Shown here: piece by piece, positions 44,706 to 53,179 of the stretch | Layout of the letters: the number at the start of each line of letters is the position of its first letter | How positions within the stretch are numbered: position 1 is the stretch's first letter | Origin: Symbiodinium natans | Taxonomy: Eukaryota > Sar > Dinophyceae > Suessiales > Symbiodiniaceae | Direction of reading: 5' to 3' | Assembly (NCBI GenBank): GCA_905221605.1 | Contig: CAJNDS010002450.1 | Coordinates: 31,324 to 95,323, forward strand | Length of the DNA: 64,000 nucleotides | Position numbers and translations under genes: made by a program | The notes under the pieces: generated by a model | Databases searched by the model: none | Told to the model about the DNA's origin: nothing | Seen by the model: only the letters and a program-made list of their open reading frames with translations

Positions 44706-46499
44706 ACTGTTGGCCAGGGCTCCGCAATCTTCACGATGATACACTGTGCCCCGGTGAGTTGCGATTGTGATTGACTCGGGGGCATATCCTAGCCCTTCAC
44801 TCCTAGCGAGCCTTGCACGAAGATCCCTATTCTCATTGCGAACCTCAATCAAAGCTTCCTCGCATTGCTCTACAGTACGATGTTCTTCATGCAGGGCTTC
44901 GGTGAGAAAACTACATCTGTCGACATACTCGTTCATGAACTGCCGCTCGCTTGGTGACATTCCGATGCTCGCTTGGGTGTAGCGGTTCACCTTTTCCACT
45001 TTTGCTTGGCTGGCCTGATCCACAGTTGCTCGTCGGCCTGGAAGGGCCCACTTGTAGATCCACCAAATGACCCACAAAGCTCCAAGCCAAAACAACACTA
45101 CTACCAGGCCAGTCGCCATCGTAGCCACTCCAGACAGAAGAGCATCTTCCATCATCGCCATCGTCACGGCGAGGCCCAAGCCCTCTGCACCATCAGCCCC
45201 AAGCACTTGGGCCATCACAAGCAAGATCGGCAGAATTTTCTTCGCATGCACTAGGCCCACTCCGCTGCTTTTCATCATTTCTTTCACTTGCATCTTGCTC
45301 TGGGATCTCTCAAGGTCCTCAAGTCCATATGGATTTCCATCATCGTCCACTGCTCCACTTCGACATAGGAGCTCTCGGACGCGAGGGCCGCTCAGAGGTT
45401 TTGTACCCAGGTCAGAGGGGTTTCGTTGCCCTGACACAGGGCTTGCACGGAAGACCTTGGCTTTGATGGCCTCTTGGACCCACAAAAGGCCACAGCTCAA
45501 GTGTCTGACCTTGCCGCAGCCGATTCGCTGGCTGATGCCTCTAGCTGCAGCACTGTCACTTCGAAGCACAACATCAATCTCAGCGAACCCTTTCATCAAG
45601 TAGTCGAGGCACTCCCGGATGAACACAACTTCAGTGCCCCCACTCACCATTGCAACGAACTCCGACTCCCCGCTGCTGAGCGACACAGATTTCTGAGTTC
45701 TAACGTGACTGGCAATCAAGCTGCCACCCAGGTACAGATGCACCGAGGAGCGAGACTTTCTTGTTCGCTTGCACCCAGCCCAGTCAGCATCTGTTACGGA
45801 TTCCAAGACGACCTGGCCTCCGTGCTGAAGGGGTCCTGAGCCTTTGTATTCCAAACAGGCTGCTTGTTGCAAAGGCTTGATCAGGAAGCCAAGACTGGGA
45901 ACCTTCTGGAGGTAGCCGGCGACTTTCGCCAGCCACTTGTAGGCCATAACGGTTGGTGAGCTCATCTTACTTGCAAGGACACATGTGCTGTACTGTATGT
46001 CCGGCCTCGTGTGGCTCAGGTACAAGAGCCTGCCAGTACACTCCTTGTACTGCTTGGCCCTTTCAGGAGCGAGGGCGGCACTTGTATCAGCTTCCAAGAG
46101 ACTGGGAGTGTCTCTGCTTTTCAATCCAGGCCCCATTGCTTCCAAGAGAGCCTCAACATGCTTTTGCCCCGAATACATTGCTATCCCATCTTCAAGCTTC
46201 ACATATCTTCGCTTCAGGAACTCCAGCTCATCCCCCACCTCCTTCAGTGGGCTGCTGATTTGAACCTTGACCTTCTTGGCGAGCACTTTCTCAAGGGCTT
46301 GTCGGGCTGCTGGTGTTGAAGCAAGAAGCCCATCATCAGCATGCAGCACCAGGCCTGTGTCACAGCCAGGCCTCTCATCTCGGAACAAGGTGGGCTCCTT
46401 AGCAAAGCCGGTGAGCCCCGCCTCCGCAAGCATCCCCTTCATGTACTGGAACCACTCACTGGCTGCAACCCTCTGGCCTGGCAACAGCCTCTCAAGCAC
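44700..46499 (-). CDS. pol: Copia RT (C-terminal part), RNase H and membrane/coiled-coil tail
   Basis: The frame is open from 46499 for 896 codons, credible to about residue 600. VLHADDGLLA (51-60) is the RT catalytic box (ADD). RPDIQYSTCVLASKM (165-179) is the copia connection. RNase H acids are D238 (VTDADWAGC), E278 or E280 (SSGESEF), D315 (LRSDSAAARG) and D363 (NPSDLGTKPLSG). After Pol come two hydrophobic segments, 421-436 (KILPILLVMAQVLGADG, signal-like) and 455-485 (VATMATGLVVVLFWLGALWV, then IWW), a basic stop-transfer-like PGRR, a coiled coil (about 530-568) and THRGTVYHREDCGAL. The tail resembles an envelope-like or membrane-anchoring module fused to Pol. The last ~290 residues are out of frame with the downstream module. 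Confidence 0.85.
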
Positions 46500-46517
46500 A
46501 AACGCCTCCTAGAGCCA

Positions 46518-46860
46518 CTAGGCGTCCTTGATGTCGAGCGTGGTAAGCTCGAGGCCTCTGGCTTGTGCCCAAGCCATCAGCCCATGCACCACTGCCAAAG
46601 AACTTGATGGAGCGAACAGCTCCTGCGACCACGGCGTCCACGAGCGAAACTCCCTGGCCACTAGGCGAGATCTGCGAATCCAGCCAGGCCTCTTTCGCCA
46701 GTCTCTGACTACTTTCGTAGTCAACTGCTCGTATTGCCCCAGGTCCTCTCCATCCCTGGGGGGCCTCAGTGCGCCCATGGCAACCAGGCGCTCCACCTCT
46801 GTTCTGTCGCTCTCAAGGTCCAAAGCTGCCAACTCGTCAGGGCTTAGCTCCGGCAGGAGA
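46518..46860 (-). pseudogene. pol: Copia RT N-terminus ending in stop codons
   Basis: LVAMGALRPP, then LTTKVVRDWRKRPGWIRRSR and LVAREFRSW, match the RT fingers. APSSSLAVVHGLMAWAQARG and LTTLDIKDA lead into motif A, with the catalytic aspartate in LDIKDA. Directly after DIKDA come TAG, WL and TAG (about 46510-46521), and the expected FLxVPQ-type residues are missing before the reading resumes at EAFVLERLLPGQR in the same frame. A small deletion plus stop codons therefore inactivate the polymerase. Confidence 0.8.
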
Positions 46861-47568
46861 CCACCACATCTCTTCACAAGCATTCTCTGTGAACTCCAGG
46901 ACTGGCTCCACTTCATCAAGCCATGTCTCTGCCTGCGAATACTCATCCATTTCGACGTCGCCGTGGACCATGGAGATTCCAGCAAACCCTGGAGAATACA
47001 GCGAGCCACCAACGCTCCCAGCAGTCGGTGAGCCTTTGGGCCGGTCCAGCAGAAGCTTGACTCGCTTGCTTGCTGGTCCCTTTTCAGGCCCCGGTCTCGT
47101 TACCTTAGTGCTGCTGTCCATCGCTGCTGACGCTTCCTCTTGTGCTGCTGGTGCTTCCTCCTCTGCTCTTGGTGCTTTCTCCTCTGCTGCTGGCGCTTTC
47201 TCCTCTGCTATGTCTTCCATTCCTTGGCTCTTTCTTGATGACGGAGAAGATGGATTTGAGCTACTGCTGCTGGAATCCGTCCCGAGCTCGTCGGCAGGAG
47301 GCTTTGGTGTCCCTGCTGCAATGGATTCTGCGGCTGCTTTCCCCGCTGCACGCGCCAACTGCTCTAATGAAGCATGGTCTGGTAGAAGAGGAACTCGAGA
47401 AGTGTACAGGGCCCTCTTCCTTCGCACTTTGCCTCCATAGTCCCATGGAAGCCCTTTCGCTTGGAAGACTTCGTCGGCTGACCACTGGCTCTCGGCGGAT
47501 CGACCTGCTCTCACAAGCTCCTTCTGGCGTAAGAAGCACATGCGCATTGTTCTTCTCGTTGACGCCAA
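46837..47568 (-). CDS. pol: Integrase-RT linker of element 2
   Basis: A 243-codon frame. ADEVFQAKGLPWDYGGKVRR (residues 31-50) is followed by an alanine/glutamate repeat (EEKAPAAEEKAPRAEEEAPA) and LYSPGFAGISMVHGDVEMDE. Such low-complexity linkers join integrase to RT in copia polyproteins. A different frame (up to 47629) supplies GIWVGVNEKNNAHVLLTPEG, the end of integrase, so one frame shift lies near 47530-47550. Confidence 0.6.
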   Translation of the reverse strand: MASTRRTMRMCFLRQKELVRAGRSAESQWSADEVFQAKGLPWDYGGKVRRKRALYTSRVPLLPDHASLEQLARAAGKAAAESIAAGTPKPPADELGTDSSSSSSNPSSPSSRKSQGMEDIAEEKAPAAEEKAPRAEEEAPAAQEEASAAMDSSTKVTRPGPEKGPASKRVKLLLDRPKGSPTAGSVGGSLYSPGFAGISMVHGDVEMDEYSQAETWLDEVEPVLEFTENACEEMWWSPAGAKP

Positions 47569-48101
47569 CCCAAATGCCTTTTCTCACTGGAGGTCGCCCT
47601 TGTACTTCGTGGCCTTGTGGAAAATACAACTCTCCCCGAAGACTAGGAGGCGTCCTCTGTACCGCCGTCCATGTAGGACCTCAAAGGGTGTGATGCCCCG
47701 ACTGGTGGTGGAGAACCTGTTGTAAAGGAAGGCCGCGTGGCGCAACAGCCAGGCGAAGAGAGGATGCTTTCCACTGAGACGCGCGCCGATACGCGCCTCT
47801 CCAGGAAGCACTTCAACGTCATGGCATTCCGGCGGACTGTGCTCACCGCCTTCTCTGCTTGCCCATTTGAGGCGTGAGAGCCCGCAGGGGCTAGCTGGAC
47901 GGCGCGCAGTCGAAGCTTCACACGGCACGCTTCGACAGCGTGAAGCACCTGCTTGATGCTTGGCTCAGGATCTCCTTGCAGCACCACTTCTGTTGCCCCG
48001 GCCACCTGCATGGAAAGCCTTGTGAGCGCCTCGCTCACTTTCTTGAGCGAAGAGGAGCCTTTTGCCAACCACCCATCCACTCGTTGACTCTGCGCCCACA
48101 A
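47540..48101 (-). CDS. pol: Copia integrase core of element 2, in shifting frames
   Basis: From 48101: EVVLQGDPEPSIKQVL contains the second catalytic aspartate (D44), and SHASNGQAEKAVSTVRRNA contains the third acid (E83), 38 residues on. The reading then shifts to HPLFAWLLRHAAFLYNRFST, TPFEVLHGRRYRGRLLVFGE and CIFHKATKYKGDL, the conserved end of the copia catalytic core, and again to GIWVGVNEKNNAH. Three frames are needed, so this copy cannot be translated as it stands. Confidence 0.8.
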
Positions 48102-48104
48102 GGT

Positions 48105-49199
48105 TCAAAGCGAATTGGTCCCGTAGTCCTCGGCTTCCTGGGCTTCATCAGGTTGCTGGTGCTCTCCCTGTGGCTCCGGTTCCTCAGGCTCCACCTCACC
48201 TCGCTCTTTTGTGAAGGTGTAGCAATAGTCAATCTGGATGCGAGGCTTTGGCTCCTTGTACTCGTTCTCGACGATGTCACCCTTCTCCTCCGTTTGCTTC
48301 TCGTGAGGGGATTGCCTTGACCGGCTCATGACACATGCTTCACACCAGGGCTGGAAAGGGTGATGTGTCAAGGCATGTAGGTCTTGTTGCTCTTTGCTTG
48401 GAAGCACCGGCACCCTGAACTGTTCAGGATTCCTCTCCCCTTCTCGGAACATCTGCTTCGCCACCTCGGTGGAGAGCTGCTTCTCCAACACCTCCTTGTG
48501 ATCACGAAGTCGCCGAAGAACACGAGCTTTTGGCCCACTCTTGCTCACCCCGAGCTTGTCACAGAGATCTTTCTTGAGGGGGGTTTCCATGCTTAGTTCC
48601 ACACCATCCAACTCGTCGTCTTCAAGATCCGCGTGCCGAACTTGTCCTCGAAGGTCCCGTTCTCCTCCAAGCACTTCCATTGGCTCATCGCCAAGACCAC
48701 CCCCGACATCTCCAGGCACATAGAGCTCATCGAACTCCTTGGGCTCATCGAAGAGGGTCCCGGGATTCGTCAAGATATCCCGGTTGAGCTCTGCCACGTG
48801 GAAAAGCACACACACATCCCTGAACCCAGCTAGCTCAGACTCGATGTTCGTGATCACCTTCGGCGAGTGCTCAAAGTCATAGGTCGTCATGGCGCAAACT
48901 TGAACCCAGGTATCACGCCGAACAAAGACCGCGACCCACTCCCAGTCGTCGCTCGACCACACTGCCTGCTCGAAGGGGATCTCTTTGGTTCTGTGCGCCA
49001 CCAGAACTGGAAGGCCTGAGGGCAGTATGCTCCACCCTGGCGTTTCGATCACATCCTCGATCTGAGGGGGAAGTGCCGAGACATCCAACATGGCAATGGA
49101 CGAAACCAGGGCAGTCATGACCAGGGTGTTCCTTCTCAATCTCATTGGGAGGATCCTTTCCCCTTGTTTCAGCACTGGACCCTTCTTTCCTGTGCTCAA
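48105..49199 (-). CDS. pol: Protease-integrase spacer, SAP-like motif and zinc domain
   Basis: A 364-codon frame. Residues 206-235 (TPLKKDLCDKLGVSKSGPKA and RVLRRL) look like a SAP-type DNA-binding helix-extended-loop-helix. Residues 274-289 (DLHALTHHPFQPWCEACV) form the pre-integrase zinc site, and RIQIDYCYTFTKE carries the first integrase aspartate (D324). The frame then ends in acidic sequence, and the expected stretch between the first and second integrase acids is shortened. A SAP motif before integrase is unusual for copia and may aid targeting; that is inference. Confidence 0.65.
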   Translation of the reverse strand: MSTGKKGPVLKQGERILPMRLRRNTLVMTALVSSIAMLDVSALPPQIEDVIETPGWSILPSGLPVLVAHRTKEIPFEQAVWSSDDWEWVAVFVRRDTWVQVCAMTTYDFEHSPKVITNIESELAGFRDVCVLFHVAELNRDILTNPGTLFDEPKEFDELYVPGDVGGGLGDEPMEVLGGERDLRGQVRHADLEDDELDGVELSMETPLKKDLCDKLGVSKSGPKARVLRRLRDHKEVLEKQLSTEVAKQMFREGERNPEQFRVPVLPSKEQQDLHALTHHPFQPWCEACVMSRSRQSPHEKQTEEKGDIVENEYKEPKPRIQIDYCYTFTKERGEVEPEEPEPQGEHQQPDEAQEAEDYGTNSL

Positions 49200-49650
49200 C
49201 CTCCAGCCGCTCCTCCAGAGCTTGCCCAGAGTTCACTTTGGCTATGGCGAACTTCTCCCGGATGGTGACCCACTTGCCTTCATCATCTTGCACCTCCACA
49301 TTCAAGTATCTTGCAACATGTTGTTGAATTTCATGGCCTTGAGCATCTCGCATGAATACTTCCAGAGGTCCAGCCGGGTCGCCCAGGCCTGCGAAGTCGA
49401 GCGGAGCCACCGAAACATCTGCTCCTGAGTCCATTACAACCTCCACTTCGGTTCCGCCCGTTTCCTTCCTTGTTAAGTTGCTGAGTGTGAACGCACGTTC
49501 TCTTTCTTGCAAACTTCTTAAGGGTGGGAGCTTCTTTACTTTATTTGCACCTTTTGGCCTTTTGGCAAATTTGTCTTGCGCATTGTGCAGTACGGATAGC
49601 TTCGGCGTAAGGTATCTGCACCATGTCGCAAGATCGAATCAGCAACATCG
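49110..49650 (-). CDS. pol: Retroviral-type aspartic protease of element 2
   Basis: EVEVVMDSGADVSVAPL contains the DSG active site (D28 counted from 49512). The frame is open far beyond that: upstream it reads WCRYLTPKLSVLHNAQDKFA, then KRPKGANKVKKLPPLRSLQE, back to an in-frame TGA near 49650. So real coding of the element reaches at least 49640. Downstream, a frame shift near 49120-49200 joins the next segment. No Gag is present upstream; instead a plus-strand gene starts at 49623, overlapping antisense. Confidence 0.75.
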
Positions 49651-50909
49651 ATGGAAGCGCATTTCAGTGTCTTGCCGACTTTATGTTGGGTCATCTCACT
49701 GAGTATGATGCTCTCTTTGCCAGAACACCATCAACACATTTGCTGGAGTATCTTAGAGATGGATGCATCGTGTCTACACAAACTATGCAAGAATTGCGCC
49801 AAGTGCAGGGCTCAGAGCTCCAATCTATCTTACTCGTCAACCCTAGTAAGAGTTTCCTTCACAATCTAAGGAAGGGTCTTACACAACAGACGAGTATAAC
49901 GATCGTGAGTAATTTGCACAGCTCACTTTCCATATCAGACATCCCCTGTGTACTCTTCAGGAGTTATGATGAAGACTTCCTTCGTCAAATCCACAGCCTG
50001 ACGGTTATTGGTGCCATTGAAGTGCAGGGCAAGCGGGAACTTGTTTTTTTGGTCACTTACATTCCCAGCAGCTACCCTGTCCATCACACTTGCTACTACA
50101 TTGCCATAACGCCTTCCATGAAGCAAGAAGCCGGCAATACTGAAGTCATTATCGCTGGCACTGTTGGAACATTTAATGCCCTTCTTCGCGACTCCCACGG
50201 GGGAATACGCCGGAGCGTTCTTTGGAGTCACGCCTCTTGACGAATGCACTTACGACGTCCATGCAGTTGGAGACTTCCCACTCGCGAGCCTCCGCCTCCT
50301 CCGACTGCGTTCACCGTATACAGCTGACTTTGCCAATCAAACTCCTGCAAGACAACTTCTGGATTCCTGTTTAGTAGCGAGGCAGGGTTTGCCCGAGCCA
50401 CCTCCTCCTTCACGAGAGGGCTTGGGGCTTTGGTTGTCGTGGCACCGCACTACTCTGATGGTATAGGTGCATGCTTCCAAATGGCGGCCTGCGCAACCGG
50501 GGGCCTAATTGAATGCGCTGAATATGTGCGCACACAAGCCAGCTTGTGGAGCATGGATGGCCCTGGCATTGCAACGGCATTACACAAGCAAGCCTTCCGA
50601 GAACGGACAGTAGCCAGCATCGTGCTGCCTGCGGAACGCAAAGTTGGGCTGGACCTCTTTGGAACACCACCCCTGCATCAAGCGTGGGCTTTGAAGGCCA
50701 CCTGGGGAGATAAGCGGGAGGTTTTTTACCGCACACTTCAGCAAGAAGGATGGGGGAGTCCCTCTTTCACCTCCAACTCCTACTCGGGCACCATTGTTAG
50801 TCTGCAAACGCGCGGCTTCGTCCTGGAGCCCCTGCCCAATGCTGTGTATTGTGTCCCCTTCCAGCCGGTGAGGGAAGGAGATGGGGTCGCCCAGTCACCT
50901 GCTTGCTAG
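49623..50909 (+). CDS. Unknown protein A of the compact cluster (about 430 codons, two frame shifts)
   Basis: ATG at 49623 opens 205 codons (MSQDRISNIDGSAFQCLADF ... SVLWSHAS). The protein-like reading then moves to frame +1 near 50180 (TGEYAGAFFGVTPLDECTYD) and back near 50350-50380 (SSEAGFARATSSFTRGLGAL, then VVVAPHYSDGIGACF). The last part, 50430-50909, reads KVGLDLFGTPPLHQAWALKA and ends at a TAG 17 bp before the next ATG. No domain is recognised. There is no signal peptide; hydrophobic patches (LVFLVTYIPSSYPV) look like core strands. The two single-base shifts suggest a pseudogene or assembly errors. It is the left-most gene of a 12-kb coding-dense block. Confidence 0.55.
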
Positions 50910-50926
50910 GGGACACCAGCATTAGG

Positions 50927-53179
50927 ATGCCGCCCAAGCGGGGATCGGCTCAACGCGCTGACCCGGCTTTCGAACACAAGGCCGGCATGCTGCGAGCCCC
51001 CCGTGGTCTTCACCTCCTACCTGTTCGTACGGGTAAGGCTGCCTCCGAAACTGCGATTGATGTGGACTCTCCGGGAAACAGCCCTGTGCCCGCGGGTTGT
51101 CAGTCCCGACGTGGTCGTTGCTCCTGCAGTCGTGGTTCCTACGCCGCAGCAGTCGCCAGCCCAAGGCGAGGCTGCCACAAACGCACGCCATGGCGAGCGG
51201 TGGGGTACACCATGGCTCCAGCCTCGGGCCGCGAGGGGCTCCATTGCGGCAGCTGTCAGCCCGCCTCCGCCAGCTAGACGGGACGTTTCCCGAACCCCTT
51301 GCGGCACCCCAACGCGGGAGAGAGGACCACTGACGAAGGAGCCTGCAACGAAAGAGCCTGCGGTTGTGCCGGCCGCGAGTCCTATTGCTCTGGATGCTTG
51401 TGTGACGACTCCCTCTAGTGAAGTTGATCACAGGATCGGAGGGGGTAGCGCCGCCTCGTGTCCACCCCGTAGTGGCGGCAACATTAGGGACCCGCCGCCT
51501 GGCGTACGACGTCCACCCAGCCCCCGGACACGGCCCACGCACACAGCATCTCCGGATGGGATTAGGACGGTTGAGGCGTCAGCCCCCTTGCGCTAAGTCT
51601 CCCACAGACTCACTTGGCCTGACGGAACCAAAATCGGATCTCCCTATGCCTCCCCATGGCCTGACGCCCATCCCCGCCAGGCCTGTGCCCGCTGTCCAAG
51701 CTCGCAAGGAAAGTCGGCCTCTCGCTTTGGACAAAGACGGCTCTCAGCAGCTGGAACCACCAAAAGCCAAGCCTCGAGGGCCTAGCGAGCCCAGCGGCAC
51801 CCGCGATCCCAGCGCCCCAGCCTGCGCACCCATCATGCAGAGCAACACAGTCTCGGTCTGTGATCTCATGTGGCGCGCACTTGCAGCGGGACATCACTTT
51901 GGTAAGAATGTCAAACCTCGGCCCTACATGAACCTGCGTGACTCGCAACACCTCACAACACACTGCCAGCAGCTTCGGGCATATAGGGCCTATGAGGTGT
52001 TTTTGAACGGCATACCGAACCAGCTGCAAGACTCGGATATGCTGATCGGAATCGCTGACACGCTACTGCATCTGCCTGAAACGTTTCCGGCAGCGTATTT
52101 GAAGGTTTATGACCCTATCATCACGCAGTGCCTTAGATTGTCGGGGGCATTGCAGCATTTCGACCTTGCTGAAATGTTGGATTGCCCGGTCCCGCAGCTG
52201 GACAAAGCAAGGCTTTCGGAGTCCCTGGTGGGGTATGGCTTTCTTACCACAGCGCAGTACATCGCGGATCTTTTCTCTGCAGTGTCGGACTTGCCGAGTG
52301 TCATCAATGCCAGTTTTCCTGCAATGCTCAGCTACGCTGACCCAGATTATTGGCTGGGTGCACTTCTGCTCGCATTCGAGTCCCACCAAAAAGGTCCCCT
52401 GGAGCGTACGGCAGGGCTGCCCATTGGGATTGGTTTTCCTGAATCTGACAATAAAATTACTGACCTGCGGATCAATGTGCCATGGTGGCCTTCTTGGCTG
52501 GCCGCGCTTATCGGTGTCCCACGTGCCCTACTACCAAATATGTGATGGACGCGCACAGTGGACTGCCACAAGTCACTGGCCAAGCCTCCCAAGAAGCCTT
52601 GCAGGCATGGGCCGCAGCTGCTAAGCACACGGACGTGGAAACGGCCAGGCTTGCCCAGCCCATACGTTCCTAGGCATCACGCTGCAGGGCACACAGACAC
52701 TTGGGCAAAGGCACTATCAAGAATTTAGGCCGGACCTCCCCCCTGCCCATTTCCTTGACGCCATCCGGCTTGCTCTTGCGGCCTCGGTGGCCAACCAAAA
52801 CATTGAACATTTTTGGTCAGTTTTTAACTTGGAATGGCCTGACACTTCTCACAGAATGGCTGTTTTTCTACGGCGAGTGTTGCCCCTAGAGTGCTTGCTC
52901 TCCTCGCCCTGTGCTGCGCCTGTGGAAGCGAACACTGCAGCAACCTCGCCGGAGGTCGTCAGCATCTCTTCCGAAACTAACGAAGGCTCTCCCTGCCCGA
53001 TGGATGACATGTCAGACGCGGAGGACGAACCCGAGGCACAGGCTTCTCGGAGCTGCGAACCACTGACCTTGCAGCTTTGCGAGAAGTGGATGTCTCCGCC
53101 CCTTTCCGGCTGCCAGAAGCCCGACATGTCACAAAGACACATATCCCAAATGTGGGGCCAGTGGAGCAGGCCGTGGTGA
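50927..53179 (+). CDS. Unknown protein B of the compact cluster (about 750 codons, several frame shifts)
   Basis: ATG at 50927 (MPPKRGSAQRADPAFEHKAG) lies 17 bp after protein A. A proline/alanine-rich, probably disordered stretch follows in frames 2 and 0 (VVVPTPQQSPAQGEA, RRPPSPRTRPT). A folded-looking domain then occupies frame 1 from about 51850 to 52500: VSVCDLMWRALAAGHHFGKN, LIGIADTLLHLPETFPAAYL, LTTAQYIADLFSAVSDLPSV. Further shifts lead to VMDAHSGLPQVTGQASQEAL and then FWSVFNLEWPDTSHRMAVFL, ending in an acidic stretch (DDMSDAEDEPEAQA) and TGA at 53177. The family is unknown. Its last ~200 bp overlap antisense with the tail of the helicase frame. Confidence 0.5.

Larger units (their letters stand above)
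44135..49655 (-). mobile_element. Second copia-like element, 5'-truncated, with membrane/coiled-coil tail
   Basis: Minus-strand order: aspartic protease (about 49.4 kb), SAP-like and zinc/integrase start (48.1-49.1 kb), integrase core (47.6-48.1 kb), linker (46.9-47.6 kb), RT (46.0-46.9 kb), RNase H (45.4-45.9 kb), membrane segments and coiled coil (44.8-45.3 kb), and a C-terminal module of an unrelated protein family (44.1-44.7 kb). No Gag or LTRs were found. The upstream end stops in a TGA near 49650, where a plus-strand gene begins. There are several frame shifts, and two stop codons follow LDIKDA in RT near 46510. It is a non-functional remnant. Protein sequence differs strongly from element 1, so it is a separate family. 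Confidence 0.85.

Noticed and set aside
43300-49655. LTRs for the second copia-like element
   Set aside because: No direct repeat with TG/CA ends was found around 43.3-44.1 kb and 49.5-49.7 kb, so the element is treated as truncated.
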